DNA of 64,000 nucleotides, taken from Streptomyces sp. NBC_00557. GTDB lineage: Bacteria > Actinomycetota > Actinomycetes > Streptomycetales > Streptomycetaceae. Numbering within the stretch: position 1 is the first letter of the stretch; each line of letters begins with the position of its first letter. Both the position numbers and the translations under genes were made by a program. The stretch lies in assembly GCF_036345995.1 (NCBI RefSeq), contig NZ_CP107796.1, positions 7,688,001-7,752,000 on the forward strand. Reading direction: 5' to 3'. Under the pieces are notes generated by a model. It was not told where the DNA came from and searched no databases. It saw nothing but the letters and a program-made list of their open reading frames with translations. Shown one piece after another: positions 8,713-16,303 of the stretch.

Positions 8713-9435
8713 ATGTGCGGGTCCGACGTCAAGCAGGCCGTCCTCGCGAAGAACGACGACCTGGCCGCCGAACTGCGCGCCGATCTCGCCCGGCAGGGCG
8801 TGACCGTCGTGAACCTGCTGTCCAGCCCCGGCAGCGGCAAGACCGAACTCCTCGGCCGGGTCCTGGCCCGCGCGGTGCAGCGCGAGGTGCCGGTGGCGGC
8901 GCTCACCGCGGACCTGGCCACCGAGAACGACGCCGTCCGGCTGGCCCGCTCCGGCGCCCCCGTCCAGCAGCTGCTGACCGACGGGCTGTGCCATCTGGAG
9001 GCCCGGCAGGTGCGGGCCCGGCTGGCGGGCTGGCTGCCCGAGAACACCGAGGTCCTCTTCGTGGAGAACGTCGGCAACCTCGTCTGCCCGGCCGCCTACG
9101 ACCTCGGCGAGACGCTGCGGGTCGTGCTGATGGCGGTCACCGAGGGCGAGGACAAGCCGCTGAAGTACCCCACCGCTTTCGGCTCCGCCCACCTCGTCGT
9201 CGTCACCAAGACCGACCTCGCCGAGCCGGCCGGCTTCGACGAGGCCGTCTTCCGGGCGAACGTGCACCGCGTCAACCCGGGCGTGGAGATCGTACGGTCC
9301 TGCGCCCGCACCGGCGCCGGCGTCGGCACCCTCCTCGACCGCGCCCTCGCCGCCCGGGACGGCACGCTCCACCGCCCGCCCCTCGCGCCCCGTCCGCACG
9401 GCCACCACCACAGCGCGCCCGCCCCCGCCGTATGA
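8713..9435 (+). CDS. hypB: Hydrogenase nickel incorporation GTPase HypB
   Basis: A 240-residue SIMIBI-class GTPase. It has the P-loop SSPGSGKTELL (about 37-47), switch region TADLATENDA, ENVGNLVCP, TKTDL for guanine recognition and a C-terminal SCARTGAGV. The interface motif GLCHLEA retains Cys93 and His94, which bind metal between monomers. It lacks the N-terminal Cys-x2-Cys-Gly-Cys high-affinity nickel motif of E. coli HypB, having only MCGSD, but ends with a histidine-rich tail (HGHHHSAP) that may store nickel. It works with HypA, encoded 5 kb away on the other strand. GAGGAG precedes the ATG; the stop overlaps the hypF start. Confidence 0.95.
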   Translation: MCGSDVKQAVLAKNDDLAAELRADLARQGVTVVNLLSSPGSGKTELLGRVLARAVQREVPVAALTADLATENDAVRLARSGAPVQQLLTDGLCHLEARQVRARLAGWLPENTEVLFVENVGNLVCPAAYDLGETLRVVLMAVTEGEDKPLKYPTAFGSAHLVVVTKTDLAEPAGFDEAVFRANVHRVNPGVEIVRSCARTGAGVGTLLDRALAARDGTLHRPPLAPRPHGHHHSAPAPAV

Positions 9436-11777
9436 CGGCGCCCCCCACCGGCCTGGTGCGCCGCCGGCTCACCGTGCGCGGCACCGTGCAGGGCGTCGGC
9501 TTCCGGCCCCATGTGCACCGGCTGGCCGCGGGCCTGGGCCTGGCCGGATTCGTCGGCAACACCGGAGACGGCGTGATCGTCGAGGTGGAGGGCCCGGCGC
9601 AGGACGTCGAGCGGTTCTGCGCCGCGCTGGCCGAGCAGCCGCCGCCCCTGGCCACCGTGACCGGCATCGCCGGCGAGGACCTGCCCGCGACCGGCGAGGC
9701 GGGCCCCTTCGCCATCCGCGCCACCGAGCGGGCCGGCGGCCGCACCGAGCTGCCGCCCGACACCGCGACCTGCGCCGACTGCCTGCGCGAGCTGGCCGAT
9801 CCGGCCGACCGCCGGCACCGGCACCCGTTCGTCACCTGCACCCACTGCGGCCCGCGCTTCACCATCGCCACCGGGATGCCGTACGACCGCGCGGCCACGA
9901 CGATGGCCGGCTTCCCGATGTGCCCTTCCTGCGCCCACGAGTACGGCGACCCCGCCGACCGGCGCTTCCACGCCCAGCCGGTCGCCTGCCGCGACTGCGG
10001 GCCGCGGCTCGCCCTCGTCCCCGGCCTCGGCGGCCTGCGCCCGGCCCGGGACGCGCACGCCCTCGCCACGGCGCGGGCGCTGCTGGCCGCCGGGCGGATC
10101 GTCGCCGTCAAGGGCGTCGGCGGCTACCACCTGGCCTGCGACGCCACCGACGACCGGGCCGTCGCCACCCTGCGCGCCCGCAAGGAACGCGGCGGCAAGG
10201 CGTTCGCGGTGATGTGCGCCGACCTCGCCACCGCCGAGCGGATCGCGGCCGTCTCCACCGCCGAACGGCGCGCGCTGACCAGCCCCCGGCGCCCCATCGT
10301 CCTGCTCCGCCGGCGCACTCCCCCCGACGGCCTCCGCCTCGCCGGCCAGGTCTGCCCGGGCAGTCCGCACGTGGGCGTGATGCTGCCCTACACCCCCGTC
10401 CACACCCTGCTCCTGGGCCTGCCCGGCGATCCGCCCGGCCCCCGGGTCCTGGTGATGACCAGCGGCAACCGCTCCGGCGAACCCATCGTCACCGACGACG
10501 CCGAGGCCCTGGAACGGCTCGCCGGACTGGCCGACGCCTGGCTCACCCACGACCGGCCCATCGCCTCGCCGTGCGACGACTCCCTGCTGCGGGTCCGCCC
10601 GGACGGCACCGAACAGGTCCTCCGCCGCTCCCGCGGCTACGTCCCGCGCTCCCTGCGGCTCCCGGTGCCCGTACCGCCCGTCCTCGCCGTCGGCGGCGAC
10701 CTGAAGAACGCGCTGTGCCTGGCCGAGGGCGAGCACGCCTGGTTCGGGCCGCACATCGGCGACATGGGCGAACTGGCCACCCTGGAGGCCGCCGAGCGCG
10801 CCGAACGGCACCTGACCCGCCTGACCGGAGTCGCTCCCGCGCTGGTCGCCGCCGACCGGCATCCCGGCTACCACTCCACCCGGCGGGCCCGCGACCGTGC
10901 CGCCCGACTGCCCGGCGGCGCCCTGCGACTGGTCCAGCACCACCACGCGCACATCGCCTCCGCGATGGCCGAAGGCGGCCTGGACGGCAGCACGCCGGTG
11001 ATCGGCGTCGCCTTCGACGGCACCGGATACGGCGACGACGGCACGGTGTGGGGCGGCGAGATCCTGCTCGCCGACTACACCGGCTACCGGCGCTTCGCCC
11101 ACCTGGCCCCCGCCCCGCTGCCCGGAGGCGACGCCGGCGTGGCCAACCCCTGCCGGCTGGCGCTGGCCAGGCTGTGGGCGGCCGGACTGCCCTGGGAGCC
11201 GGACCTGCCGAGCGTGCGGGCCTGCACGCCGACCGAACTCACCGTGCTGCAGCGGCAGTTGGAGCGTCAGCTGGCCTGCGTGCCGACGTCCGGCATGGGC
11301 CGCCTGTTCGACGCCGTGTCGTCGCTCGTGGGCGTGTGCCACCGGGCGGAGTACGAGGCGCAGGCCGCGATGGAGCTGGAGGCGGCCGCGCTCGAGGCCG
11401 TGGACGCGGACCGCGGGGCCTACCCCTTCGGGCTCACCCGGCCGGGCCGGATCGACCCGGCGCCCATGCTCCGCGCCCTCCTCGACGACCGGCGGCGCGG
11501 CACCCCCGCCCCGCTGCTCGCGGCCCGCTTCCACCGGGGCGCCGCACGGGCCGTCGCCGACCAGTGCCGACGCGCCCGCGCGGAGACCGGCCTCACCACG
11601 GTCGCCCTGACCGGAGGCGTCTTCGCCAACGGCCTGCTGGAGCAGGAGTGCACCGCGCTGCTGGCGCAGGACGGCTTCACCGTCCTGCGGCACGGCGAAG
11701 TCCCCCCGAACGACGGCGGGTTGGCGCTCGGCCAGCTCATGGTCGCGGGAACGGCAACCCCTCACGAGACGGAGTGA
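9432..11777 (+). CDS. hypF: Carbamoyltransferase HypF
   Basis: A 781-residue, full-length protein. Domains in order: acylphosphatase-like (RGTVQGVGFRPHVHRLA), two zinc-finger pairs (CADCL/CTHCG and CPSCA/CRDCG), a YrdC-like domain (VAVKGVGGYHLACDA, KERGGKAFAVMC, MTSGNRSGEPI) and a Kae1-like domain (LVQHHHAHIASAMAE, GVAFDGTGYGDDGTVWGGE, LTGGVFANGLL). HypF turns carbamoyl phosphate and ATP into carbamoyl-AMP and passes the carbamoyl group to the C-terminal Cys of HypE, the precursor of the cyanide ligands. The ATG overlaps the hypB stop (ATGA). No expected motif is missing. Confidence 0.97.
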   Translation: MTAPPTGLVRRRLTVRGTVQGVGFRPHVHRLAAGLGLAGFVGNTGDGVIVEVEGPAQDVERFCAALAEQPPPLATVTGIAGEDLPATGEAGPFAIRATERAGGRTELPPDTATCADCLRELADPADRRHRHPFVTCTHCGPRFTIATGMPYDRAATTMAGFPMCPSCAHEYGDPADRRFHAQPVACRDCGPRLALVPGLGGLRPARDAHALATARALLAAGRIVAVKGVGGYHLACDATDDRAVATLRARKERGGKAFAVMCADLATAERIAAVSTAERRALTSPRRPIVLLRRRTPPDGLRLAGQVCPGSPHVGVMLPYTPVHTLLLGLPGDPPGPRVLVMTSGNRSGEPIVTDDAEALERLAGLADAWLTHDRPIASPCDDSLLRVRPDGTEQVLRRSRGYVPRSLRLPVPVPPVLAVGGDLKNALCLAEGEHAWFGPHIGDMGELATLEAAERAERHLTRLTGVAPALVAADRHPGYHSTRRARDRAARLPGGALRLVQHHHAHIASAMAEGGLDGSTPVIGVAFDGTGYGDDGTVWGGEILLADYTGYRRFAHLAPAPLPGGDAGVANPCRLALARLWAAGLPWEPDLPSVRACTPTELTVLQRQLERQLACVPTSGMGRLFDAVSSLVGVCHRAEYEAQAAMELEAAALEAVDADRGAYPFGLTRPGRIDPAPMLRALLDDRRRGTPAPLLAARFHRGAARAVADQCRRARAETGLTTVALTGGVFANGLLEQECTALLAQDGFTVLRHGEVPPNDGGLALGQLMVAGTATPHETE

Positions 11778-11781
11778 CCCC

Positions 11782-12072
11782 ATGTGTCTGGCAGTGCCCG
11801 GCAAGGTCGTGTCCATCGACCATCGCGCCGACCCCCTCACCGGGCTGATCGACTTCGGCGGAGTGCGCAAACAGGCGTGCCTGGAGTACCTGCCCGATGT
11901 GCGGGTGGGGGAGTACGTCATCGTCCACGTCGGCTTCGCGCTGCAGCGCCTGGACGAGGAGTCGGCACGGGCGTCCCTGGAGCTGTTCGAGCAACTGGGG
12001 CTGCTGGAGGAGGAGTTCGGGGACGCGTGGGAACAGGCGGCCCGGCAGGAGAGCGGGAGTGAGGCCCGGTGA
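11782..12072 (+). CDS. hypC: Hydrogenase assembly chaperone HypC
   Basis: A 96-residue OB-fold chaperone with the invariant N-terminus MCLAVPGKV, whose Cys2 binds the iron of the Fe(CN)2CO unit together with HypD. The later phrases [28 protein letters not shown] carry the family pattern in pieces ([17 protein letters not shown] is the C-terminal strand region). The helical tail [22 protein letters not shown] resembles that of other HypC proteins. It follows hypF by four bases, and its TGA overlaps the GTG of hypD, as expected for subunits made in equal amounts. Confidence 0.95.
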   Translation: MCLAVPGKVVSIDHRADPLTGLIDFGGVRKQACLEYLPDVRVGEYVIVHVGFALQRLDEESARASLELFEQLGLLEEEFGDAWEQAARQESGSEAR

Positions 12073-13247
12073 AGTACATCGACGAGTTCAACGACCCCGA
12101 GCTGGCGCGCCGCCTGCTGGACGAGATCGGCGCCACGGTCACCCGGCCCTGGGCGCTGATGGAGGTCTGCGGCGGCCAGACCCACTCCATCATCCGTCAC
12201 GGCATCGACCAACTCCTGCCGGACAAAGTCGAGTTGATCCACGGCCCCGGCTGCCCGGTGTGCGTCACACCGCTCGAGGTCATCGACAAGGCCCTGGACA
12301 TCGCCGCTCGGCCCGAGGTGATCTTCTGCTCCTTCGGGGACATGCTGCGCGTGCCCGGCACCGATCGGGACCTGTTCCGCGTCAAGGGCGAGGGCGGCGA
12401 CGTACGCGTCGTCTACTCACCGCTGGACGCCCTCGACCTCGCCCGGAAGAACCCCGACCGGCAGGTGGTGTTCTTCGCCATCGGCTTCGAGACGACCGCC
12501 CCGGCCAACGCCATGGCCGTCCACCAGGCCCGCCGCCTGGGCCTGGCCAACTTCAGCCTGCTGGTCTCCCACGTCCGGGTCCCGCCCGCGATCGAGGCCA
12601 TCATGACGGCACCGGAGTGCCGGGTGCAGGGCTTCCTCGCCGCCGGGCACGTGTGCAGCGTCATGGGCACGGCCGAGTACCCCGGGCTGGCGGACAGGCA
12701 CCGGGTGCCGATCGTCGTGACCGGCTTCGAGCCGCTGGACATCCTCGAGGGCATCCGCCGCGCCGTCCACCAGCTCGAGCGCGGCGAGCACCGGGTGGAG
12801 AACGCCTACCCGCGCGCCGTGCGGGAGGAGGGCAACCCGGCGGCCCTGCGCATGCTGGAGGACGTGTTCGAGGTCACCGACCGCAACTGGCGCGGCATCG
12901 GCCGCATCCCCGCCAGCGGCTGGCGGCTGTCCGACGCCTACCGCGCCTACGACGCCGAGCACCGCTTCGACGTCACCGGCATCCGCACCGAGGAGCCCGC
13001 CGTGTGCCGCGCCGGCGAGGTGCTGCAAGGACTGATCAGGCCCACCGAGTGCGAGGCGTTCGGCAAGGCCTGCACCCCGCGCACCCCCCTCGGCGCCACG
13101 ATGGTCTCCAGCGAGGGCGCCTGCGCCGCGTACTACCTCTACCGCCGGATGACCGCCCCGGCGCCCCAGGGAACGCCCGCCGGGCAGGTCCCGCAAACCC
13201 CGCAGGTCCCGCAGATCCCGCACGAGGAGATGAACCCCGTTGGCTGA
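12069..13247 (+). CDS. hypD: Hydrogenase formation protein HypD
   Basis: A 392-residue iron-sulfur scaffold on which the Fe(CN)2CO group is assembled with HypC. Visible motifs are [10 protein letters not shown] (Cys34), [12 protein letters not shown] (Cys62, Cys65), [22 protein letters not shown] and the C-terminal cysteine cluster [16 protein letters not shown]...SEGACAAYY that binds the [4Fe-4S] cluster. The last 30 residues are a proline/glutamine-rich extension with a VPQ-repeat character ([18 protein letters not shown]), probably disordered. The GTG start overlaps hypC. The TGA overlaps the TTG start of hypE by eight bases. Confidence 0.96.
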   Translation: MKYIDEFNDPELARRLLDEIGATVTRPWALMEVCGGQTHSIIRHGIDQLLPDKVELIHGPGCPVCVTPLEVIDKALDIAARPEVIFCSFGDMLRVPGTDRDLFRVKGEGGDVRVVYSPLDALDLARKNPDRQVVFFAIGFETTAPANAMAVHQARRLGLANFSLLVSHVRVPPAIEAIMTAPECRVQGFLAAGHVCSVMGTAEYPGLADRHRVPIVVTGFEPLDILEGIRRAVHQLERGEHRVENAYPRAVREEGNPAALRMLEDVFEVTDRNWRGIGRIPASGWRLSDAYRAYDAEHRFDVTGIRTEEPAVCRAGEVLQGLIRPTECEAFGKACTPRTPLGATMVSSEGACAAYYLYRRMTAPAPQGTPAGQVPQTPQVPQIPHEEMNPVG

Positions 13248-14319
13248 CACCGCCACGCCCGGGACGGAGGTCGTCGACCCGGCGAACTGGAGCTGCCCCG
13301 CACCGCTGCGCGACCAGCCGGTCGTCGTCATGGGGCACGGCGGAGGCGGCGCCCTGTCCGCGGAGCTGATCGAGCAGGTCTTCGCCCCCGCCTACGGCAA
13401 CCCCGTCCTCGCCGCCCTCACCGACTCCGCCGTCCTCGACCTGGGCGGCGCCCGGCTGGCCTTCTCCACCGACTCCTACGTCGTACGGCCGCTGTTCTTC
13501 CCCGGCGGCAGCCTCGGCGACCTCGCCGTCAACGGCACGGTGAACGACCTGGCGATGAGCGGCGCCCGGCCCGCCTACCTGTCGACGGCCTTCGTCCTGG
13601 AGGAGGGCGTGGAGCTGGAGGTCGTCGGCCGGGTGGCGCGGGCCGTCGGCGCGGCGGCGAAGGCCGCGGGCGTCACCGTCGCCACCGGCGACACCAAGGT
13701 CGTGGAGTCCGGACACGGCGACGGCGTCTACGTCACCACCGCCGGCGTGGGACTCGTACCCGACGGGGTCGACATCCGCCCGCAACGCGCCCGGCCCGGC
13801 GACGCCGTGATCGTCAGCGGGCCCATCGGCCTGCACGGCGTGGCGGTCATGAGCGTGCGGGAGGGTCTGGAGTTCGGCGTCGAGATCACCTCGGACACCG
13901 CGCCCCTCGCGGACCTCGTGGCGGCCATGCTGGCGGTCACGAAGGACATCCACGTGCTGCGCGACCCGACCCGCGGCGGCCTCGGCGCCTCTCTGAACGA
14001 GATCGCCCGCGCCTCCGGCACCGGCGTCCGCCTGCGCGAGCGGGCCCTCCCGGTCCCGGAGGAGGTGCAGAACGCCTGCGGCTTCCTCGGCCTGGACCCG
14101 CTGTACGTCGCCAACGAGGGCCGGCTGGTCGCCTTCGTGCCCCCGGAGCACGCCGAGGCGGTGCTGGCGGCGATGCGGGCACACCCGCGGGGCGCCGGCG
14201 CCGCCCTCATCGGCGAGTGCGTGGCGGACCACCCGGGCATGGTCGTCGTCGCCACCGGTCTCGGCGGCACCCGGGTGGTGGACCTGCCGCTGGGCGAGCA
14301 GCTGCCCCGCATCTGCTGA
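13240..14319 (+). CDS. hypE: Hydrogenase expression/formation protein HypE
   Basis: A 359-residue AIR-synthase-like protein that dehydrates the thiocarbamate received from HypF into a thiocyanate, giving the CN ligands. It has the N-terminal [45 protein letters not shown] and [12 protein letters not shown]-binding motifs, [15 protein letters not shown], and ends with the essential PRIC, whose terminal cysteine carries the group. The TTG at 13240 is the only start that keeps the full N-terminus; GAGGAG lies about 10 bases upstream inside hypD. It is the last gene of the plus-strand operon. Confidence 0.96.
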   Translation: MADTATPGTEVVDPANWSCPAPLRDQPVVVMGHGGGGALSAELIEQVFAPAYGNPVLAALTDSAVLDLGGARLAFSTDSYVVRPLFFPGGSLGDLAVNGTVNDLAMSGARPAYLSTAFVLEEGVELEVVGRVARAVGAAAKAAGVTVATGDTKVVESGHGDGVYVTTAGVGLVPDGVDIRPQRARPGDAVIVSGPIGLHGVAVMSVREGLEFGVEITSDTAPLADLVAAMLAVTKDIHVLRDPTRGGLGASLNEIARASGTGVRLRERALPVPEEVQNACGFLGLDPLYVANEGRLVAFVPPEHAEAVLAAMRAHPRGAGAALIGECVADHPGMVVVATGLGGTRVVDLPLGEQLPRIC

Positions 14320-14327
14320 GCCGCGCC

Positions 14328-14354
14328 CCGGCCCCGTACTCAGCGCGGGGCCGG
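14328..14354. terminator. Shared terminator between the two hydrogenase operons
   Basis: The 9-bp perfect stem CCGGCCCCG/CGGGGCCGG encloses a 9-base loop and lies exactly where hypE (ends 14319) and hypA (stop codon 14340-14342, inside the loop and stem) converge. It can end transcription from both sides. Confidence 0.7.
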
Positions 14355-14711
14355 TTCCGGTTCCGGGTCCGCCGGCCGGACCTCGGTGATCTCCAGCTCC
14401 CGTCCGCTGCGCAGCTCCTGGGAGGGCCGGTCGCAGCGCGGGCACCAGAAGAACGGCGGCATGCCCACCGCGAACTCCTCGGCGCACGGTGCGCACCAGG
14501 CGCGCGCCGTGACCTGCTCGACGACCAGCTCGGCCGCGGCGAGTGCCGTGTCCTGCCGGGCCACCTCGAAGGCGAAGTGCAGCGCGTCGGGCACCACACC
14601 GGCCAGCTCGCCCACGCGGACGGTCACCGCCGAGACGGCGTCCGTCCCGTCCGCGCGGGCGAGTGCGCCGGCCTGCTCCACGATCGCGGTCGCGATCGAC
14701 AGCTCGTGCAC
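14340..14711 (-). CDS. hypA: Hydrogenase nickel metallochaperone HypA
   Basis: A 123-residue protein that delivers nickel to the large subunit with HypB. The N-terminus MHELSIATAIVEQA has the nickel-binding His2. The zinc site is Cys73-x2-Cys76 (WCAPC) and Cys90-x2-Cys93 (WCPRC). A short acidic/proline tail follows. Unlike the other hyp genes, it is the final gene of the structural-subunit operon, separated from the small membrane protein gene by only 7 bases. It converges with hypE. Confidence 0.95.
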   Translation of the reverse strand: MHELSIATAIVEQAGALARADGTDAVSAVTVRVGELAGVVPDALHFAFEVARQDTALAAAELVVEQVTARAWCAPCAEEFAVGMPPFFWCPRCDRPSQELRSGRELEITEVRPADPEPEPAPR

Positions 14712-14718
14712 GGCCGGC

Positions 14719-14916
14719 TCAGCGCGGGCGCTTGGCGCCGGAGCGCAGATTGCTCATGCGCCAGATGCGCACCTCGCGCACGATGCCCGGCAACTCCTGG
14801 ACGAACAGCGCGAGCGTGACCGCGCCGAGCAGCACGCCCTGGGCGATCAGCACGCGTTGTGCCGTCGTCCCCGTACGCGCCGCGCCGCATCTCCTTGCCG
14901 CTGGTCGCTTTCCCAT
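14719..14916 (-). CDS. Small single-helix membrane protein, hydrogenase operon
   Basis: About 65 residues from ATG 14916, chosen because GGAAGG lies 7 bases upstream; ATG 14940 and 14952 are alternatives that add a basic leader. A basic N-terminus precedes one hydrophobic helix (VLIAQGVLLGAVTLALFV), then a juxtamembrane ELPGIVREVRIWRMSNL and a basic tail. The layout (helix, then 'LPxIxRxxRIxRM') recalls small actinobacterial proteins annotated as DUF6893, but I am unsure of the family. Its place between the 68-residue gene and hypA, with tight spacing, argues for a role in the hydrogenase complex, perhaps anchoring it to the membrane. Confidence 0.65.
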   Translation of the reverse strand: MGKRPAARRCGAARTGTTAQRVLIAQGVLLGAVTLALFVQELPGIVREVRIWRMSNLRSGAKRPR

Positions 14917-14948
14917 CCCGATGCCCTTCCGCTTGCGCATTCCGCCGC

Positions 14949-15155
14949 TCATCCCGGCGAGATGTTCGGCATGATCTTCATGATGGCGTCGTGCCGCTTC
15001 CAGTGGATCCCGGTGGAGCGGCGCGCGTCGGAGGTGCCGTCCCTGTGGTGCCCGGTCTGGTGCTGGTACGGGCCCTTGTTGCCCTGGTGCAGCCCGCGCA
15101 CGTGCTTCGGCGTGTCGGGCTTCGCCTGGGGGCGGCCCACCCGTATGGCGCTCAT
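14949..15155 (-). CDS. Small basic, histidine-rich protein of the hydrogenase operon
   Basis: A 68-residue protein with no recognised family. It is basic and polar, with six His among TPKHVRGLHQGNKGPYQHQ and GHHRDG, and ends KIMPNISPG. It is real by context: a strong ribosome site (GGAGAGGAG) stands 7-8 bases before the ATG, it starts 21 bases after the DUF5947-like gene, and it lies in an unbroken nine-gene operon. The His-rich sequence could bind Ni or Fe; that is inference. No cysteine, signal peptide or membrane helix is present. Confidence 0.65.
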   Translation of the reverse strand: MSAIRVGRPQAKPDTPKHVRGLHQGNKGPYQHQTGHHRDGTSDARRSTGIHWKRHDAIMKIMPNISPG

Positions 15156-15176
15156 GACTGTTCTCCTCTCCGGTCC

Positions 15177-15764
15177 TCACGACCGCTCGGTCAGCTCGGT
15201 GAAGAACCGCTCGACGGCCGGCCACACCCGGCCTCCGCCGGCGAGGCCCCGCCACTCCCGGCGGACCAGCGCGACCATCCGGAAGCAGTCCTCGACCGGC
15301 ACGATCCAGTGGTGGTCCATGCCCCGCACGGTGTTCACCAACAGAGCCTCCACCTCCGGCGCCATGGTCGCCAGCGGTGGACAGGCCGCGCACACCGCCG
15401 CCCAGCGGGCGGCGTCGACCTCCCAGCGCATGGCGCCGGCCGGGCTCGGGCCCTGCGCGGTGACCGTGCCGTCGGCCCGCGGCACGAAGAACACCAGCCC
15501 CACCGGCACCCCGAGCGGGGCGGTGTCCACCGGCTCCAGCCGCACCCGCCGGCGCGGCACCAGCAGATACCGGCCGCCGCCCGCGCCGTCCCCGGCGAAC
15601 AGCACCGCGCACGCCCCGCAGGCGCACAGCAGCTCCGCGCGCTCGGCGGCGTACAGATGGCGGTGCTCCTCCGGGACGGGCTGTGCGCACAGCTCGCACC
15701 GCTCGGGGCCGTCCCGTTCGGCGGCGGAGCGGATCACCCGGGCCAGCGCGCCGTCCACGCTCAC
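15177..15764 (-). CDS. DUF5947-like cysteine-rich protein, hydrogenase-associated
   Basis: A 195-residue soluble protein. Cys23-x2-Cys26 (RCELCAQPVPEEHRHL) and a Cys47/Cys49/Cys52 group (LLCACGACAVLF) suggest a bound zinc or Fe-S centre, and a further CAAC pair lies near residue 125. The latter half contains ALLVNTVRGMDHHWIVPVEDC, a well-formed conserved-looking block. The features match a family found beside group 1h hydrogenase genes and annotated DUF5947; its function is unknown. The ATG overlaps the stop of the NifU-like gene (ATGA), so the two are made together. Confidence 0.75.
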   Translation of the reverse strand: MSVDGALARVIRSAAERDGPERCELCAQPVPEEHRHLYAAERAELLCACGACAVLFAGDGAGGGRYLLVPRRRVRLEPVDTAPLGVPVGLVFFVPRADGTVTAQGPSPAGAMRWEVDAARWAAVCAACPPLATMAPEVEALLVNTVRGMDHHWIVPVEDCFRMVALVRREWRGLAGGGRVWPAVERFFTELTERS

Positions 15765-16303
15765 CGCGCCTCCCGTACCAGCACCGTGTCGAGCGGTACG
15801 AAGGCGGGGGCGGGCGCCGCCGCCAGCTGTTCGACCGCCGTCAGTTCCGGCGCGGCGGCCAGCACCGCCTCCCGGACCGCGTCCGCGACCGTCGGCCCGC
15901 CACCGCAGCCGGAACCGCAGCCGCCGGACTCGCTGACCCGCACCCGGGCCACCTCGCCCTCGACGCCGACCAGTTCCACATCGCCGCCCCGCTCGCGCAC
16001 GGCGGGCCGGAGCCGGTCGACCGCGCGTGCGGCCCGGCGGGCGGGCGGCTCCGGGTGCAGCCCGTGCAGCACCAGCAGGTGCCCCAGCAGTTCGTCCCCG
16101 GCCAGCTGCCCGGACAACTGCTCACCGGCGAGGTCCAGCACCCGGGCCAGCGCCTCGCCGTACACCTCGGTCAGCACCCGGACCGCCTCGACGGCCGTGG
16201 CCCCGGCGGGCCCCGGCGCGGACTCCAGACCGGCGAGCAGCTCGTCCAGCCGGGCCAGCCGCGCCTCCACCTCCGGATCCGCGAGCCGCGGACCGTCACC
16301 CAT
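15761..16303 (-). CDS. NifU-like Fe-S scaffold protein with atypical Cys-x3-Cys
   Basis: A 180-residue protein. Residues 10-90 are helical (ELLAGLESAPGPAGATAVEA, ELLGHLLVLHGLHPEPPARR). Residues 95-165 have the NifU C-terminal fold order (VDRLRPAVRERGGDVELVGV, then ARVRVSESGGCGSGCGG, then VADAVREAVLAAAPEL). Standard NifU domains use Cys-x2-Cys; here the pair is Cys129-x3-Cys133. It probably binds or hands on an Fe-S cluster to the hydrogenase small subunit, encoded two genes upstream. Its start overlaps the large-subunit stop by eight bases and its stop overlaps the next gene. Confidence 0.82.
   Translation of the reverse strand: MGDGPRLADPEVEARLARLDELLAGLESAPGPAGATAVEAVRVLTEVYGEALARVLDLAGEQLSGQLAGDELLGHLLVLHGLHPEPPARRAARAVDRLRPAVRERGGDVELVGVEGEVARVRVSESGGCGSGCGGGPTVADAVREAVLAAAPELTAVEQLAAAPAPAFVPLDTVLVREAR

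Noticed and set aside
9096..12242. Minus-strand open frame of 1048 codons opposite hypB-hypC
   Set aside because: It is Gly/Arg/Ala/Gln-rich without domains and lies fully opposite strong hyp genes; such long antisense frames are a by-product of high third-position GC.
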